This document shows, piece after piece, positions 33,893-43,418 of a DNA stretch of 49,890 nt. Numbering within the stretch: position 1 is the first letter of the stretch; the number at the start of each line of letters is the position of its first letter. The notes beneath the pieces are model-generated. The model had not been told where the DNA came from and did not search any database. It saw only the letters and a program-made list of their open reading frames with translations. The position numbers were made by a program, and so were the translations under genes. Origin of the DNA: Lentisphaerota bacterium (lineage in GTDB: Bacteria > Verrucomicrobiota > Kiritimatiellia > RFP12 > UBA1067); assembly GCA_015061665.1 (NCBI GenBank), contig SUWC01000015.1, forward strand, positions 1 through 49,890, written 5' to 3'.

Positions 33893-36800
33893 TTATTCAT
33901 CGGTTTCGCAGCGTGTGCCGGGCGGGGGCGTGACCTTCCAACGGAGCTTCCCCCCCTCATGCCACCATTCGGCCTTTATGACGCCGTGCGGCGTCGGGAC
34001 CTCGCCCGAGGCGCTGTCGATCAGGTCCGTGGCAAGCGGATTGAACGCAAAAACCCTGAAGCCCGGCTCAAGCGGGGTTATGCCGAGAACGTAGTTCGTG
34101 TAGAGCGAGGCGACGCACGTGTCGGGGTGGGCTTCGTCGCCCCACCCTCGCGTATGGAGGTGCATGCACTCGGACGTCAGCCGCGGCCCCTTCCATGATT
34201 CGTCCAGCAGCTTGTACCAATTGTGGTCCTCGAGCATCTTGAGCGCGCCCTTGGCGTCGCCGTACTCGAATCGCCCTCGCGCGGCGAGCTGCTGGAACTT
34301 GCCGTGGTCGATGCGTTTCATGCGCGGCATGATCTTCGCCGCTTCGTCCTTCGTCGCAAACTTCACCGCAAGGGCGAGCGCGTTTGCCTCCGCGCCCATC
34401 GAGACATCCTCCTCCGAAAGCACGAAACACCCCATCTCGTCCTTCCAGAACGAGCGGCGGATCGACGCGGCGAGCTTGTCGGCGGCCGCCCTCCAGCCAG
34501 ATCCGTCCGCCGCGCCCATGGCGTCCGCGAGATACGCCGCGTCAACGTATGTCTTCCACAGGAGGATGTTCATGTAGGAGCGGTGGTGCAGCGAAGTCCC
34601 GCCGAACACAAGCCCGGCCGCGTGCTTGCACGTCTCCTTGCGCTGCTCGAAGATGCCGTCCGGGCGCTGATACTTGGCGAGGTAGGCCATCAGACTGACG
34701 ACCTTCGGGTAGTTTCGCTTCAGCGTGTCGAAGTCCGCCGTGTGGAGGTAGTAGTCCTGCAGAACCGGCACGAACCAGCAGGCGAACTCGTCGGACCCGA
34801 ACGGCCCCCACTCGCCCGCCTTGGGCGCCGGCTGCTCCGGCCACGGACTCGCCTGGATGTAGCCTTCCGGCGTCTGGTTCGCCGCGAGCATGTCTATGGA
34901 GCCTCGCATGTACGGCGCCCTCGGAGAGAAACCGTAGAAGCACGTCCGCTCCGCGAACCACAGGTCGCCGCTCCACACGAGCCTGTCGCGCTTCGCGCCG
35001 TCAGCCAGGTATGGAAACGTCTTCACGTTCGGCGTGACGTGCGTCGCCATGTACGACGGAATCGCCGAGAGCTCGCATGTGCGAACGGACGCCTCCCACA
35101 GCTGCGAAAGCCTCGAATCCGAGCACGTGAACGAGCCCGCCCTCTCCCCTTCCGAATGGACTTTGTCGTTCACAAGGCGGAAGTTCCGTATCGCAACGGC
35201 TCCGCGCTGCGAATCGAGGCTGAACCGCGCGTAGCGCACAAGCCCCTGCAGAAGTTTCGCGCGATACCGGCCGAGATGGTCGAGCGTGTAGAGCTCGTAG
35301 CGGTCGATGTTCGCCGGGAGAATCGGCAGGTCCACGTTCGGCCCGAGATAGCGCGCGGATGTCTCGCGCCAGAAGTCGCCCTTTTCCGAAAGCCCGTCAG
35401 GATGGCAGGCATATGCGACGCGAAGGACCGTGTTGCTCGCCTCGGCGTCGAGGCCGACGACCTCGAACTCGGCATAGCCGCCCGCCGCGCCCGGGCCGAA
35501 GTCGACGCGCTCGACCGAGCCGCCGGACACCGTCACGTCGAACGACTTTCCGTCTTGAAGCCTCAGCAGGACATCCCTCAAGCCATCGGAAACCGAGGCG
35601 CAGGGATATATGAGGTCACGGTCGTACCATCGGCTCCAGCGTCCCGCATTGTAGCGAAGGTCGAGCGCATCCCTGGCCCTCACATACCCAAGGGCGCTTT
35701 CCACATGGGCCCGGCACGCCTCCGAATCGTTCTCGTTCTTCGCCTCCACTGCGCACGAAAGCTCCGCAAAAATTTCAGAAGACAGCCGCATGAACTCCGC
35801 CGGATAGCCAAACCGCTCGAAGAGCTGCCTTCTCTGCGCCTCACCGAGCCCCTTCGAGGCGCGCGTCAACTGCTCCGAGCAGCGGGCGAACGCGGCGGAC
35901 TGCGCCCGTGCGCGCAGCCCGGCGCGCGCCGGGTCGAGGAAGTCCGGGAACATGTCCTGGTTGACACGGCTGTGGAGATCCGGCGGAACCGCCGTCAACT
36001 GGTCTGGATCGCGCAGGTATTGCGAAACCACCTCTGGAAGCGCGCCTCTGGCTGGCGACTTCAGCCGCCCTATCATGCCGTTCGCGCCCGAGCAGAGGAA
36101 CCCGTCGTTCAGAACTGCAAGCGGCGCGCGCGGACGCGGCGATCCGTATGACGAAACCTCATCGCGGGAAAGCTCGGTTTCGTACGCTGAGAAGTACAGA
36201 TCTACGGCGCGGGTGACGGCGGGGGCGTTTCCGCCGAAGCGCACCTCCGTCCAGCCGTCGCGGAACTTCGCCGCGTCGAACCCCTGCACGTCGCGGGAGA
36301 TCATGCTCGCCGCCTCGATCGTGTAGAGGAACGGCCTCACGTTGGAGACGTTGAACAGCACGAGCTCCCTCGCGCCCTTGCGCCAGGCATCGCCTAGCAC
36401 CTGGTGCGTACGAAGCGGCGGCACGAGTTCGCAGCGATGGTTGCCGCACACGATGGCGAGATGGTAGTAGAGACCGAACGGCCCCTTGTCGCCCAGCGAG
36501 TCCACGCCGCCGATGTCGCTCTGGAACTTGAGGCCCGGGCAGTTGTCGGAAAACACCACAATCGCGCCTTCGGGGATTTCCAGGAATCCGCGCCTGTAGT
36601 ATTCCGCGCCCTCCATCCAAAGCTGCGTGGCGAAATGCTCCGGGCGACGGCCAAGCGTCTCCTCTATCATGGCGAGCTGGTCCGCCATGGCGGAGGAAAT
36701 CAGCCCCGCGCGACGACGGTCCTCAGCCTCCGTCACGTCGGGCGACTTCCAGGCACCATTGTAGTCCACCCAGAACGGCAGATCCTTGCGCCCGCGAAGG

Positions 36801-39800
36801 CCGAGCTGCCAGATGACGTCCGGCACCTTCGCCCATTCCTCGACGTATCTGCGCCACGCCTTGCGCCATAGGTCGGGATGCGACGCATACGTCGTGCCGC
36901 GGATCTCCGGAAAGCGCGCATCGAGCTGCAGGGCGCCGGCACCTACGGGCTCCTGATGGTGCATTGTGACGTACAGCCCCCGCGACGACGCGACGTCCAC
37001 GAGCCGCTTCTCGTCGGGGTTGAGGATGTCGACGTAGCTCGCGCATATCATCGTGTTGAATCCGGCGCGCACCGCAGTCTCGTAGATCATGTCGGCAAGA
37101 GAAACGCCGAAACATGTGTGGTAACGCGGATAGTCAATCTTTCGCGTGCCGTTCTCCTCGGGACGGAAACCGTTCAGGAAGTCCTCGTCGTTGACGAACC
37201 ATCCCCTGAACTTGAACGACGGGTCGCCCTGGCGAATGGAGATGCCGTCCCACGTCTTCGACTCCCTGCGCTCGGGTTCGAGCCCGCTCCAGTGGTAGAA
37301 CGGATCGACGCCGAGGCACTCGGAGGCGAAGCGGTACAGCCCGAACATCACGCCGCGGTCGTCGGAGCCGGTAATCCTGAGGACGTTCCCATGCACTGAC
37401 TCGATGGCGTAGTTCTCCCACCCGCTGCCGGACTTCGAGAGGACAATGGCGTTTCCGGCTGGCGACGACGCATCCGGAGCCCCGACAACGACCTTTGGCC
37501 GAGTGCCGAACACCTTCTCGATGTCACCGGCGACGTCCTCCGCCGCCTTGGCTACGAACGGACGCATGCCTGCTGGAACGATGATCTGCGGAACCGCGTC
37601 CTTACTTATCGTAAACGCCCCGGCGGTGGCCTGCGCTACGCCGTCGGCGGCTTGCGGAAGGGACTTGACGACCTTGTATGTTCCTGGGGCATAGAGCTTC
37701 TCGGACGACTCGCCGGGAATCGTGACGCGCGCGTTCGCGCCCTCGGGCACGGTGAACTTCCACACCCAATCGTCGCCTTCATAGCGCCAGGCACTCTTTA
37801 TGAGACCGGCGGCGGACTTGTACTCCGCCTTCACATAGCCAAGGCGCCGATCCGGCTTCGGGGCCATCACGACCGTCCTGAAGCCGGGCGCGTCGCTGTC
37901 GCACGCGATGCCCGCTGCGTGGCGGTAGATCCAGGCAAGCACCGCTCCGTACGCATAGTGGTTGAAGCTGTTCATTCCGACGGGGCCGAAGCCGTCCTTC
38001 TTCGTGTAGCTGTTCCAGCGCTCCCAGACCGTCGTAGCGCCCTGGTCGACCGAATAGAGCCAGCTCGGGTTCTTGTGCTGGAAGAGCAGCGTGTACGCGA
38101 CGTCGAACTCGTTCTCCTGCGCGAGCACCTCCATGAGGAAGCTCGTGCCGAGGAAGCCCGTCTGCAGGCTGTCGCCGTGGTCCTTGATGGACTTCAGGAG
38201 AATCGCCTTCGTCCGCTCCTTCGCCACACCCTCGACGACAGCGAACTTGAGCGCAAAGACACAGGCCGTCTGCAGGTCGCGCATCGGCGTCAGGAGGAGT
38301 CCGTCGGACTCGAGGAACCTGCCGCGGATGTAGCCGCGCGCACGCGCCGCGCTCGCCCGGAACCAGGCAATCTCGTCCGCGGGCCGCCCGAGCGCCGTGC
38401 CCATCTCGACCATGAGCCGCGCGTCGTAGAGCCAGTAGCAAGCCGCGAGGAAGCGCCGGTAGTTCTGCGCATCGGGGTCGTTCTTCCACTTCTCCCACGA
38501 ACCGTACTTGTTGCCGCAAGTCTCGAACTTTTCGTAGGAAAGCCAGTCGGCGTAGATGTAGCCGAGCTTCCCCTCAAAGTCGTATTTCGTCTCGTCCAGC
38601 TTGCGCACGAACCTCACCATCGCGTCCCAGTTGTCCGCTAGGATCTTTACGTCTCCGAACTGCTTCCAGATCGTCCACGGCACGATTACGCCGACATCGG
38701 CCCAGCCGAACGAGAACGTCTCGTTGCCGTACTGCGCGAACGGCGCGACGGACGGAAAGCCGCCGTCGGGCGAGCGGCTGTCGCGCAGGTCCCGCGTGTA
38801 CTTGTGGAAGAACCGCGTCGTGTCGGCGTTGTACGCGCCGGCCTCGGCGAACACCTGCGTGTCGGCGCTCCAGCCGAGGCGCTCGTTGCGCTGCGGACAG
38901 TCCGTCGGCACGGAGAGGTAGTTGGAGAGCTGGCCCCAGTAGACGTTGGAGATGAACTTCTGGAGATCCCTGTCGCCGACCTCGAGGTGTCCGAGCTCCA
39001 TCTCGTTCTTGATGGACGTCACCGGGATGGAGGCGATGCTATCGATCTTCACGTCGTCGGTCGCGGTGATCGAGAGGTAGCGGTAGCCGAAGAAGGTAAA
39101 GCGCGGAATATATTTCTCGACGCCCTCGCCTGCGAACGTGTAGACGACGCGCATGCCGCTGTCGGGACACCGCAGGTTCTCGCGGTAGACGCTCCCCTTC
39201 GGCCCGTCGCATCCACGCACTCCCTTGTCAGCGTCGTTCAGCATCTCGGCAGGGAGCGCCGTGAGGACAGTTCCGCGCTTCGCGCTGAATCGGAACTCGG
39301 GCACGGCCGCGCAGTTCTGCTCGAAGTCGACTATGAGCGTCTCGCCCTTCTTCAGCGCAAATGGACCGCGAGCCATAGCAAGGTCACGGCGGAGCGTCAC
39401 CTCCGCGCCGCACGACGGAAGCACCTCGCCCTCGAACTCCGTGTTGATCTCGGGCTTCTTGACGAGCCCCTCGCCGAGGACGGGGTCCTTTATGCGAGCG
39501 TCGTACTCCTCGCCGTCGAAGATTGCCGCATGCGTTACGGAACCGGCGACGCCGCAGCACCAGTTCTCAGTGTCGGTCGCGACGCGCGCGACGCTTCCGT
39601 CGGCGTACGAGATTTCAAGCTCGCCGCGGAATGCGCTCTTGTTCCCCAAGAAGCCGCGCTTCTCCGAATTGTGGTTGGGCGTCAATATCTTGTCGCGCCA
39701 CCATCCGGCCGAGACTTCCGCAGCAAGAACATTCTCCTCGCCTGCGCCGCGCTTCAGCAGGTCTGTCACGTCGTAGGAGAAGGAGTACTTCGTTTTCTTG

Positions 39801-40240
39801 AAATGAGTGAAGCCGGGCTTTAGGAAATCGTCGCCGACACGCTCGCCGTTCACGAAGACGTCGAATACGCCTAGCCCCGACACGGTCCACTTGGCGGACG
39901 CTACCTCCGCCGCGTTAGTAAACGTCCGCGCAAACCAGCTCGTGCCGTCCGCCGCGCGCGATCCGTCCCGCACCGGGCCGATGTATACGGGCGCGTCGGG
40001 AACGGATATCCATTCTCCGCCCGCCCCGAGCGCCGCAGTGGTCGACGCAATTGACGATGCAATGAGCATGCCGATGGCTCTAATATTCTTAATTCCTTTG
40101 TAGAGTAGAGACCCACGCCTCGGCGTTGCCGACGGCGCGACCTTCCCCTCGTCAAACTGGCCTGCGCCGCCGTAGCGGCGCGAAGGCGCGACGAGCGGGC
40201 TTTCCGCATACGGCTTTCCTTGCATGACATTCTCTTTCAC
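33893..40240 (-). CDS. Giant GH78-GH115-GH78 enzyme (rhamnosidase / glucuronidase / rhamnosidase-like)
   Basis: A 2115-residue protein. Residues about 75-890 are an alpha-L-rhamnosidase (GH78): N-terminal sandwich (GLGVFDVFVNGERVG), acid Glu453 in DCPQRNERLGWSAD, base candidate Glu740 in TTVWERW. About 878-1690 is GH115-like (alpha-glucuronidase), with PSFKFRGWFVNDEDFLNG near 1007. About 1700-2105 is a second GH78-type alpha/alpha barrel (KRDRLVWSGDLWFAE), where Asp replaces the usual acid Glu and activity is less certain. The start is GTG with GAAAGG upstream; a 47-residue palindrome-containing leader precedes a hydrophobic segment (MLIASSIASTTAALGA), so a later start is possible. It lies 39 nt after another GH78 gene. 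Role: releasing rhamnose and glucuronate from one glycan. Confidence 0.85.
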   Translation of the reverse strand: MKENVMQGKPYAESPLVAPSRRYGGAGQFDEGKVAPSATPRRGSLLYKGIKNIRAIGMLIASSIASTTAALGAGGEWISVPDAPVYIGPVRDGSRAADGTSWFARTFTNAAEVASAKWTVSGLGVFDVFVNGERVGDDFLKPGFTHFKKTKYSFSYDVTDLLKRGAGEENVLAAEVSAGWWRDKILTPNHNSEKRGFLGNKSAFRGELEISYADGSVARVATDTENWCCGVAGSVTHAAIFDGEEYDARIKDPVLGEGLVKKPEINTEFEGEVLPSCGAEVTLRRDLAMARGPFALKKGETLIVDFEQNCAAVPEFRFSAKRGTVLTALPAEMLNDADKGVRGCDGPKGSVYRENLRCPDSGMRVVYTFAGEGVEKYIPRFTFFGYRYLSITATDDVKIDSIASIPVTSIKNEMELGHLEVGDRDLQKFISNVYWGQLSNYLSVPTDCPQRNERLGWSADTQVFAEAGAYNADTTRFFHKYTRDLRDSRSPDGGFPSVAPFAQYGNETFSFGWADVGVIVPWTIWKQFGDVKILADNWDAMVRFVRKLDETKYDFEGKLGYIYADWLSYEKFETCGNKYGSWEKWKNDPDAQNYRRFLAACYWLYDARLMVEMGTALGRPADEIAWFRASAARARGYIRGRFLESDGLLLTPMRDLQTACVFALKFAVVEGVAKERTKAILLKSIKDHGDSLQTGFLGTSFLMEVLAQENEFDVAYTLLFQHKNPSWLYSVDQGATTVWERWNSYTKKDGFGPVGMNSFNHYAYGAVLAWIYRHAAGIACDSDAPGFRTVVMAPKPDRRLGYVKAEYKSAAGLIKSAWRYEGDDWVWKFTVPEGANARVTIPGESSEKLYAPGTYKVVKSLPQAADGVAQATAGAFTISKDAVPQIIVPAGMRPFVAKAAEDVAGDIEKVFGTRPKVVVGAPDASSPAGNAIVLSKSGSGWENYAIESVHGNVLRITGSDDRGVMFGLYRFASECLGVDPFYHWSGLEPERRESKTWDGISIRQGDPSFKFRGWFVNDEDFLNGFRPEENGTRKIDYPRYHTCFGVSLADMIYETAVRAGFNTMICASYVDILNPDEKRLVDVASSRGLYVTMHHQEPVGAGALQLDARFPEIRGTTYASHPDLWRKAWRRYVEEWAKVPDVIWQLGLRGRKDLPFWVDYNGAWKSPDVTEAEDRRRAGLISSAMADQLAMIEETLGRRPEHFATQLWMEGAEYYRRGFLEIPEGAIVVFSDNCPGLKFQSDIGGVDSLGDKGPFGLYYHLAIVCGNHRCELVPPLRTHQVLGDAWRKGARELVLFNVSNVRPFLYTIEAASMISRDVQGFDAAKFRDGWTEVRFGGNAPAVTRAVDLYFSAYETELSRDEVSSYGSPRPRAPLAVLNDGFLCSGANGMIGRLKSPARGALPEVVSQYLRDPDQLTAVPPDLHSRVNQDMFPDFLDPARAGLRARAQSAAFARCSEQLTRASKGLGEAQRRQLFERFGYPAEFMRLSSEIFAELSCAVEAKNENDSEACRAHVESALGYVRARDALDLRYNAGRWSRWYDRDLIYPCASVSDGLRDVLLRLQDGKSFDVTVSGGSVERVDFGPGAAGGYAEFEVVGLDAEASNTVLRVAYACHPDGLSEKGDFWRETSARYLGPNVDLPILPANIDRYELYTLDHLGRYRAKLLQGLVRYARFSLDSQRGAVAIRNFRLVNDKVHSEGERAGSFTCSDSRLSQLWEASVRTCELSAIPSYMATHVTPNVKTFPYLADGAKRDRLVWSGDLWFAERTCFYGFSPRAPYMRGSIDMLAANQTPEGYIQASPWPEQPAPKAGEWGPFGSDEFACWFVPVLQDYYLHTADFDTLKRNYPKVVSLMAYLAKYQRPDGIFEQRKETCKHAAGLVFGGTSLHHRSYMNILLWKTYVDAAYLADAMGAADGSGWRAAADKLAASIRRSFWKDEMGCFVLSEEDVSMGAEANALALAVKFATKDEAAKIMPRMKRIDHGKFQQLAARGRFEYGDAKGALKMLEDHNWYKLLDESWKGPRLTSECMHLHTRGWGDEAHPDTCVASLYTNYVLGITPLEPGFRVFAFNPLATDLIDSASGEVPTPHGVIKAEWWHEGGKLRWKVTPPPGTRCETDE
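40164..40181. repeat. Palindrome in the leader of the giant enzyme
   Basis: GCGCCGC-CGTA-GCGGCGC forms a 7-bp stem with a tetraloop inside the first 30 codons. The surrounding ~120 bp encode the Arg/Gly-rich segment before the signal-like sequence and look repeat-derived. Confidence 0.5.
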
Positions 40241-40279
40241 GGTTATTTACCTTTCTCTTGTTTCCACTCTGATGCGTTT

Positions 40280-42028
40280 TTATCGTCCTTTGACGACTTC
40301 GACCCAATCTGGCGCATTGACCTTCACGTCCACCCTGCCGTCGGGAAGCCTCGTCAACTTGACCGTGACGGCGCTGCCGTCCGGGAGCGCCATTGCACCC
40401 TCGGCCCATTCGAGGTCGCCGAGGAACGGCTTGACCTCGACGCGGCGGCATCCAACGTCAACAGGACGTATTCCGAGGACTTGGTTTATGCACCACGACG
40501 CGGGACCGCTCGCCCATCCGTGGCAGAACGAATGGCGGAAGCCGGGATAGCAGAACTCTCCATAGTCGCCGTGGATGTCCTTCCTGCCCGCGACCGGCAG
40601 CTCGTCGATGCGAAAGCAGTTGTTTGTCCAGGAAAGCTTGAAGTCCTCCCAGAAGCTCGTGGCACCCACGTCCAGCATCGCGCCCCAGTAGTCACGCACC
40701 GTGTCGAGCGCGCGCTGATTCTCCCCCGCCGCGCTCATCGCCTCGATCATGTAGTAGCCGTAGAACGTGGAAACCCCGGCATGTCCGTTCGCTCCGAGAA
40801 CCTGCGCGAACATTTCCCTGGGCTCGCGCAGGCCGGAAAGCGCAAGCATTGCGGCGGCGGACTTCGCTCCGTGCGGATCGGGGCGCAACTTGGCCAGTTC
40901 CGCCGCCAGCGCACGGGCCTTTGCGGCGAGTTCCGTCCGCCCCGCCGCGTCCGCGAGAAACGCCGTTTCGCGGGCTGTGACGAGCGCAAGCCCCTGAGTG
41001 CCGGCCCACGCCGCCTTGTCGTCGTGCCGCGTCGGCCAGTCGAGAAAGTTGCCCGCCCGCCATTCGCCGTCCTTCATGCCGGACAGGACGTGATTGAACG
41101 TCTTCTCCAGATAGTCGCCGTGGCGGCGCACGTATTGGACATCGTCCGTGTAGCGATACCATTCCGCGAGGTTGCGGATCCACCACAGCGTATATGTCGG
41201 CATGCCGTTCATCCAGCGGTCGGGCGGCGTCACGGACGCCATGTAGTCGAGCGACTCGGGCAGGATCGACGCCGCGCCGAACACGTTCAGGATCGCCATC
41301 GTCTCGGGATGCATGTCGCCCATCCATACAAGCCGATCGCGCTTGATGCCGTCCCAAAGATAGTTCTGGCAGCAGAGATGGACTGTTCGCACAGCCGTCT
41401 CAAAAACCTTGTTCAGCCGTTCGTCTGAAGACCTGAATGCGCCAATCGCCTTCATCGGGCGCATTAGCGATACGGCGCGGACGAACTCTAAGCCGACCTC
41501 GCCGCTTGTCGCAAGGTCGATGCGCAGGAAACGAAAGCCCGTGTCGCCAACCTCGATAGAACCGAAACGCGGAACTGGAATCTCGAAGTCGCGCAAGGCG
41601 TGGTCATTCGTGGCGTGCTTGCCGTCGCCAACCGAACTCATCGCCTCGGCGACAGACTCGCCGAACCGCAGGCGCAGGCGCGCACCGGCCGTGCCGCCAG
41701 GACTCATCCCCAGCTGGATTCCGCCATGCAGCTCACGTCCGAAATCAATGAGGACGCCCGCCGGTTCGCTTTTGTTCACGAGCCTCGTGCCGGACTTCGA
41801 TCCGAACAAACCTTCGCAGACCTGACCGAACTTGTGTTCCAAAAGCTTTTCCATCTTCTCCGCCGCACATTGCAACGGCAATCCGTCGCTCAAGTTCGGC
41901 GCGGATGTCTGCCACACGATGCGCTTGGGATACACGAACGTCCGAACGCGCGAATCCGGCGCGTCCGCCTGCGTGCAGAAGCCTGAAAACGCTGCCAGAA
42001 GACCAGCGACCGTCAACAAATGTTTCAT
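40280..42028 (-). CDS. Secreted GH78-like alpha-L-rhamnosidase
   Basis: A 582-residue protein with a signal peptide (MKHLLTVAGLLAAFSGF). An N-terminal beta-sandwich (about 95-215; VLIDFGRELHGGIQLG) precedes the (alpha/alpha)6 barrel with LWDGIKRDRLVWMGDMHPE near residue 285, and a C-terminal sandwich (VEVKPFLGDLEWAEGAM). The KRDR...GD signature is that of the compact GH78-type group, where Asp substitutes for the acid Glu of typical members. It removes terminal rhamnose or a related residue, which is inference. GGAGG lies about 12 nt upstream of the ATG pair at 42028/42031. It sits 58 nt after the TIM-barrel gene and 39 nt before the giant enzyme. Confidence 0.82.
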   Translation of the reverse strand: MKHLLTVAGLLAAFSGFCTQADAPDSRVRTFVYPKRIVWQTSAPNLSDGLPLQCAAEKMEKLLEHKFGQVCEGLFGSKSGTRLVNKSEPAGVLIDFGRELHGGIQLGMSPGGTAGARLRLRFGESVAEAMSSVGDGKHATNDHALRDFEIPVPRFGSIEVGDTGFRFLRIDLATSGEVGLEFVRAVSLMRPMKAIGAFRSSDERLNKVFETAVRTVHLCCQNYLWDGIKRDRLVWMGDMHPETMAILNVFGAASILPESLDYMASVTPPDRWMNGMPTYTLWWIRNLAEWYRYTDDVQYVRRHGDYLEKTFNHVLSGMKDGEWRAGNFLDWPTRHDDKAAWAGTQGLALVTARETAFLADAAGRTELAAKARALAAELAKLRPDPHGAKSAAAMLALSGLREPREMFAQVLGANGHAGVSTFYGYYMIEAMSAAGENQRALDTVRDYWGAMLDVGATSFWEDFKLSWTNNCFRIDELPVAGRKDIHGDYGEFCYPGFRHSFCHGWASGPASWCINQVLGIRPVDVGCRRVEVKPFLGDLEWAEGAMALPDGSAVTVKLTRLPDGRVDVKVNAPDWVEVVKGR

Positions 42029-42089
42029 CATTTCCCCATTCCTCCAATTTCGCATCTGCCGTTCACGAAGACATTGGCCACAAAGACCG

Positions 42090-43403
42090 TTACTCCTGAC
42101 GGCACGGCGAATTGTCAACCTGAAGGAGCGTTCCTTCGCCCTTCGCCAGGTCAAGCGTGAACTTTCTGCCCAAAGGCATCCACTTTCCAGCATTCGGATC
42201 GAATCGCGTGACGGCCGACGGAGCCGTAATCTCCAGCGAACGCTCCTTGCGATAGTCGAGATTGACGACCATAAGCCGCGTCGGGCGGTTCAAAGCATCG
42301 AAACGAGAGACAAGGATGGAATCTGCAAGTTCCTTTTTCTCCGGCGACGGTTCGGACTTCGTGCCATCTGCAAAATCCAGAATGGCGTTTGGACCGTAGG
42401 GCGTGCCGCCACGCGGGCAGTAGCCCTTGAAATAAGCACCCATGAGCCTATAGCCGCGCAGCTGTTTCGCCGTCGCGACAAAGATGGGGTTAAGCTTGCT
42501 TAGCTCATAGTACTTGGCGTCCGGCACCCCGTCCTCCGAAACAATCGAACCTTTGTGTTTTGGGAAGGAATAAACATAATAGTAGATTCCCTGTGCGCCA
42601 TAAGCAAGCGTAGTGTAGACAAGATAGCGCATCTCGTCCGGTCCGGGAATGCGCGGCGCTGACGGCGAGGCAAAATTTTGGGGCGAACACCAGGTGCATG
42701 CCTGAACGCCGTTCATGAACGGAATGCCTCGCGCAGCGCAGGCCTGCTGGACAATCGACAGATTGAGGAAGTAGTTGCTCGTATCCCAGCCGTTGTTAAG
42801 CTGATAGTGATCATAGCTGACAAATGCCGGATCATAGGTTTCAAGGAACAAGCGGACGTGTTCCCGATAGGCGCTTATGATCTCGCCCTCAAGTCCAAGC
42901 TGACTGTTGTTGGCATAGGTAGGCAGCAGGTTCACCCAGGTCGGATGCTTCGGGTCGATCGACCGTGCAATGCGGCAGTCGGCCGCAAGTCCCTTAAACC
43001 AGCCCACCGACGGCTCATCGCAGTGATGATAGATATAAAGCGCCGGATGGCCCTTCAGTCCTTCGATGCGACGCCGGAACCCGTCGCAATTGTCGGGATC
43101 AAGATTTTTGCCGCGATCTATGCCAAGCTGGCAAATGGCACGCAGACCCCATTTCGCAATCAGGTCAAGGTCCTTCTTGGAAGACGCCCATACCAGGTTG
43201 AAACCGCAGTCCTTGAGCTGCTTGAGCGATTCGTCGGAAATCTGCATTTTGCAGCCAGGATATCCCGGACCCGCCCAATACGTGACAATTGGATCGCCCA
43301 TTTCCCACCCATGCGCCGGCAACGCCATGATGGCGGCCGCAACCGATGCGGTAATGCCCGCTGTCAAGCTCGTGAAACCAGTCTTCATTTTGTTAATTGC
43401 CAT
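42090..43403 (-). CDS. Secreted TIM-barrel glycosidase-like protein
   Basis: A 437-residue secreted protein (signal peptide ending PAHG near residue 32). It looks like a (beta/alpha)8 barrel: LKDCGFNLVWAS, LYIYHHCDEPSVGWF, FVSYDHYQL, YGAQGIYYYVYSF, then a C-terminal beta domain (LMVVNLDYRKERSLEIT). DEPS and acidic residues after strands 4 and 7 would fit a retaining glycosidase, but I cannot place it in a numbered GH family. It follows the GH-A hydrolase by 15 nt in the operon, so it probably acts on the same glycan. Confidence 0.65.
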   Translation of the reverse strand: MAINKMKTGFTSLTAGITASVAAAIMALPAHGWEMGDPIVTYWAGPGYPGCKMQISDESLKQLKDCGFNLVWASSKKDLDLIAKWGLRAICQLGIDRGKNLDPDNCDGFRRRIEGLKGHPALYIYHHCDEPSVGWFKGLAADCRIARSIDPKHPTWVNLLPTYANNSQLGLEGEIISAYREHVRLFLETYDPAFVSYDHYQLNNGWDTSNYFLNLSIVQQACAARGIPFMNGVQACTWCSPQNFASPSAPRIPGPDEMRYLVYTTLAYGAQGIYYYVYSFPKHKGSIVSEDGVPDAKYYELSKLNPIFVATAKQLRGYRLMGAYFKGYCPRGGTPYGPNAILDFADGTKSEPSPEKKELADSILVSRFDALNRPTRLMVVNLDYRKERSLEITAPSAVTRFDPNAGKWMPLGRKFTLDLAKGEGTLLQVDNSPCRQE

Positions 43404-43418
43404 TAGGTTTTATCCTTT

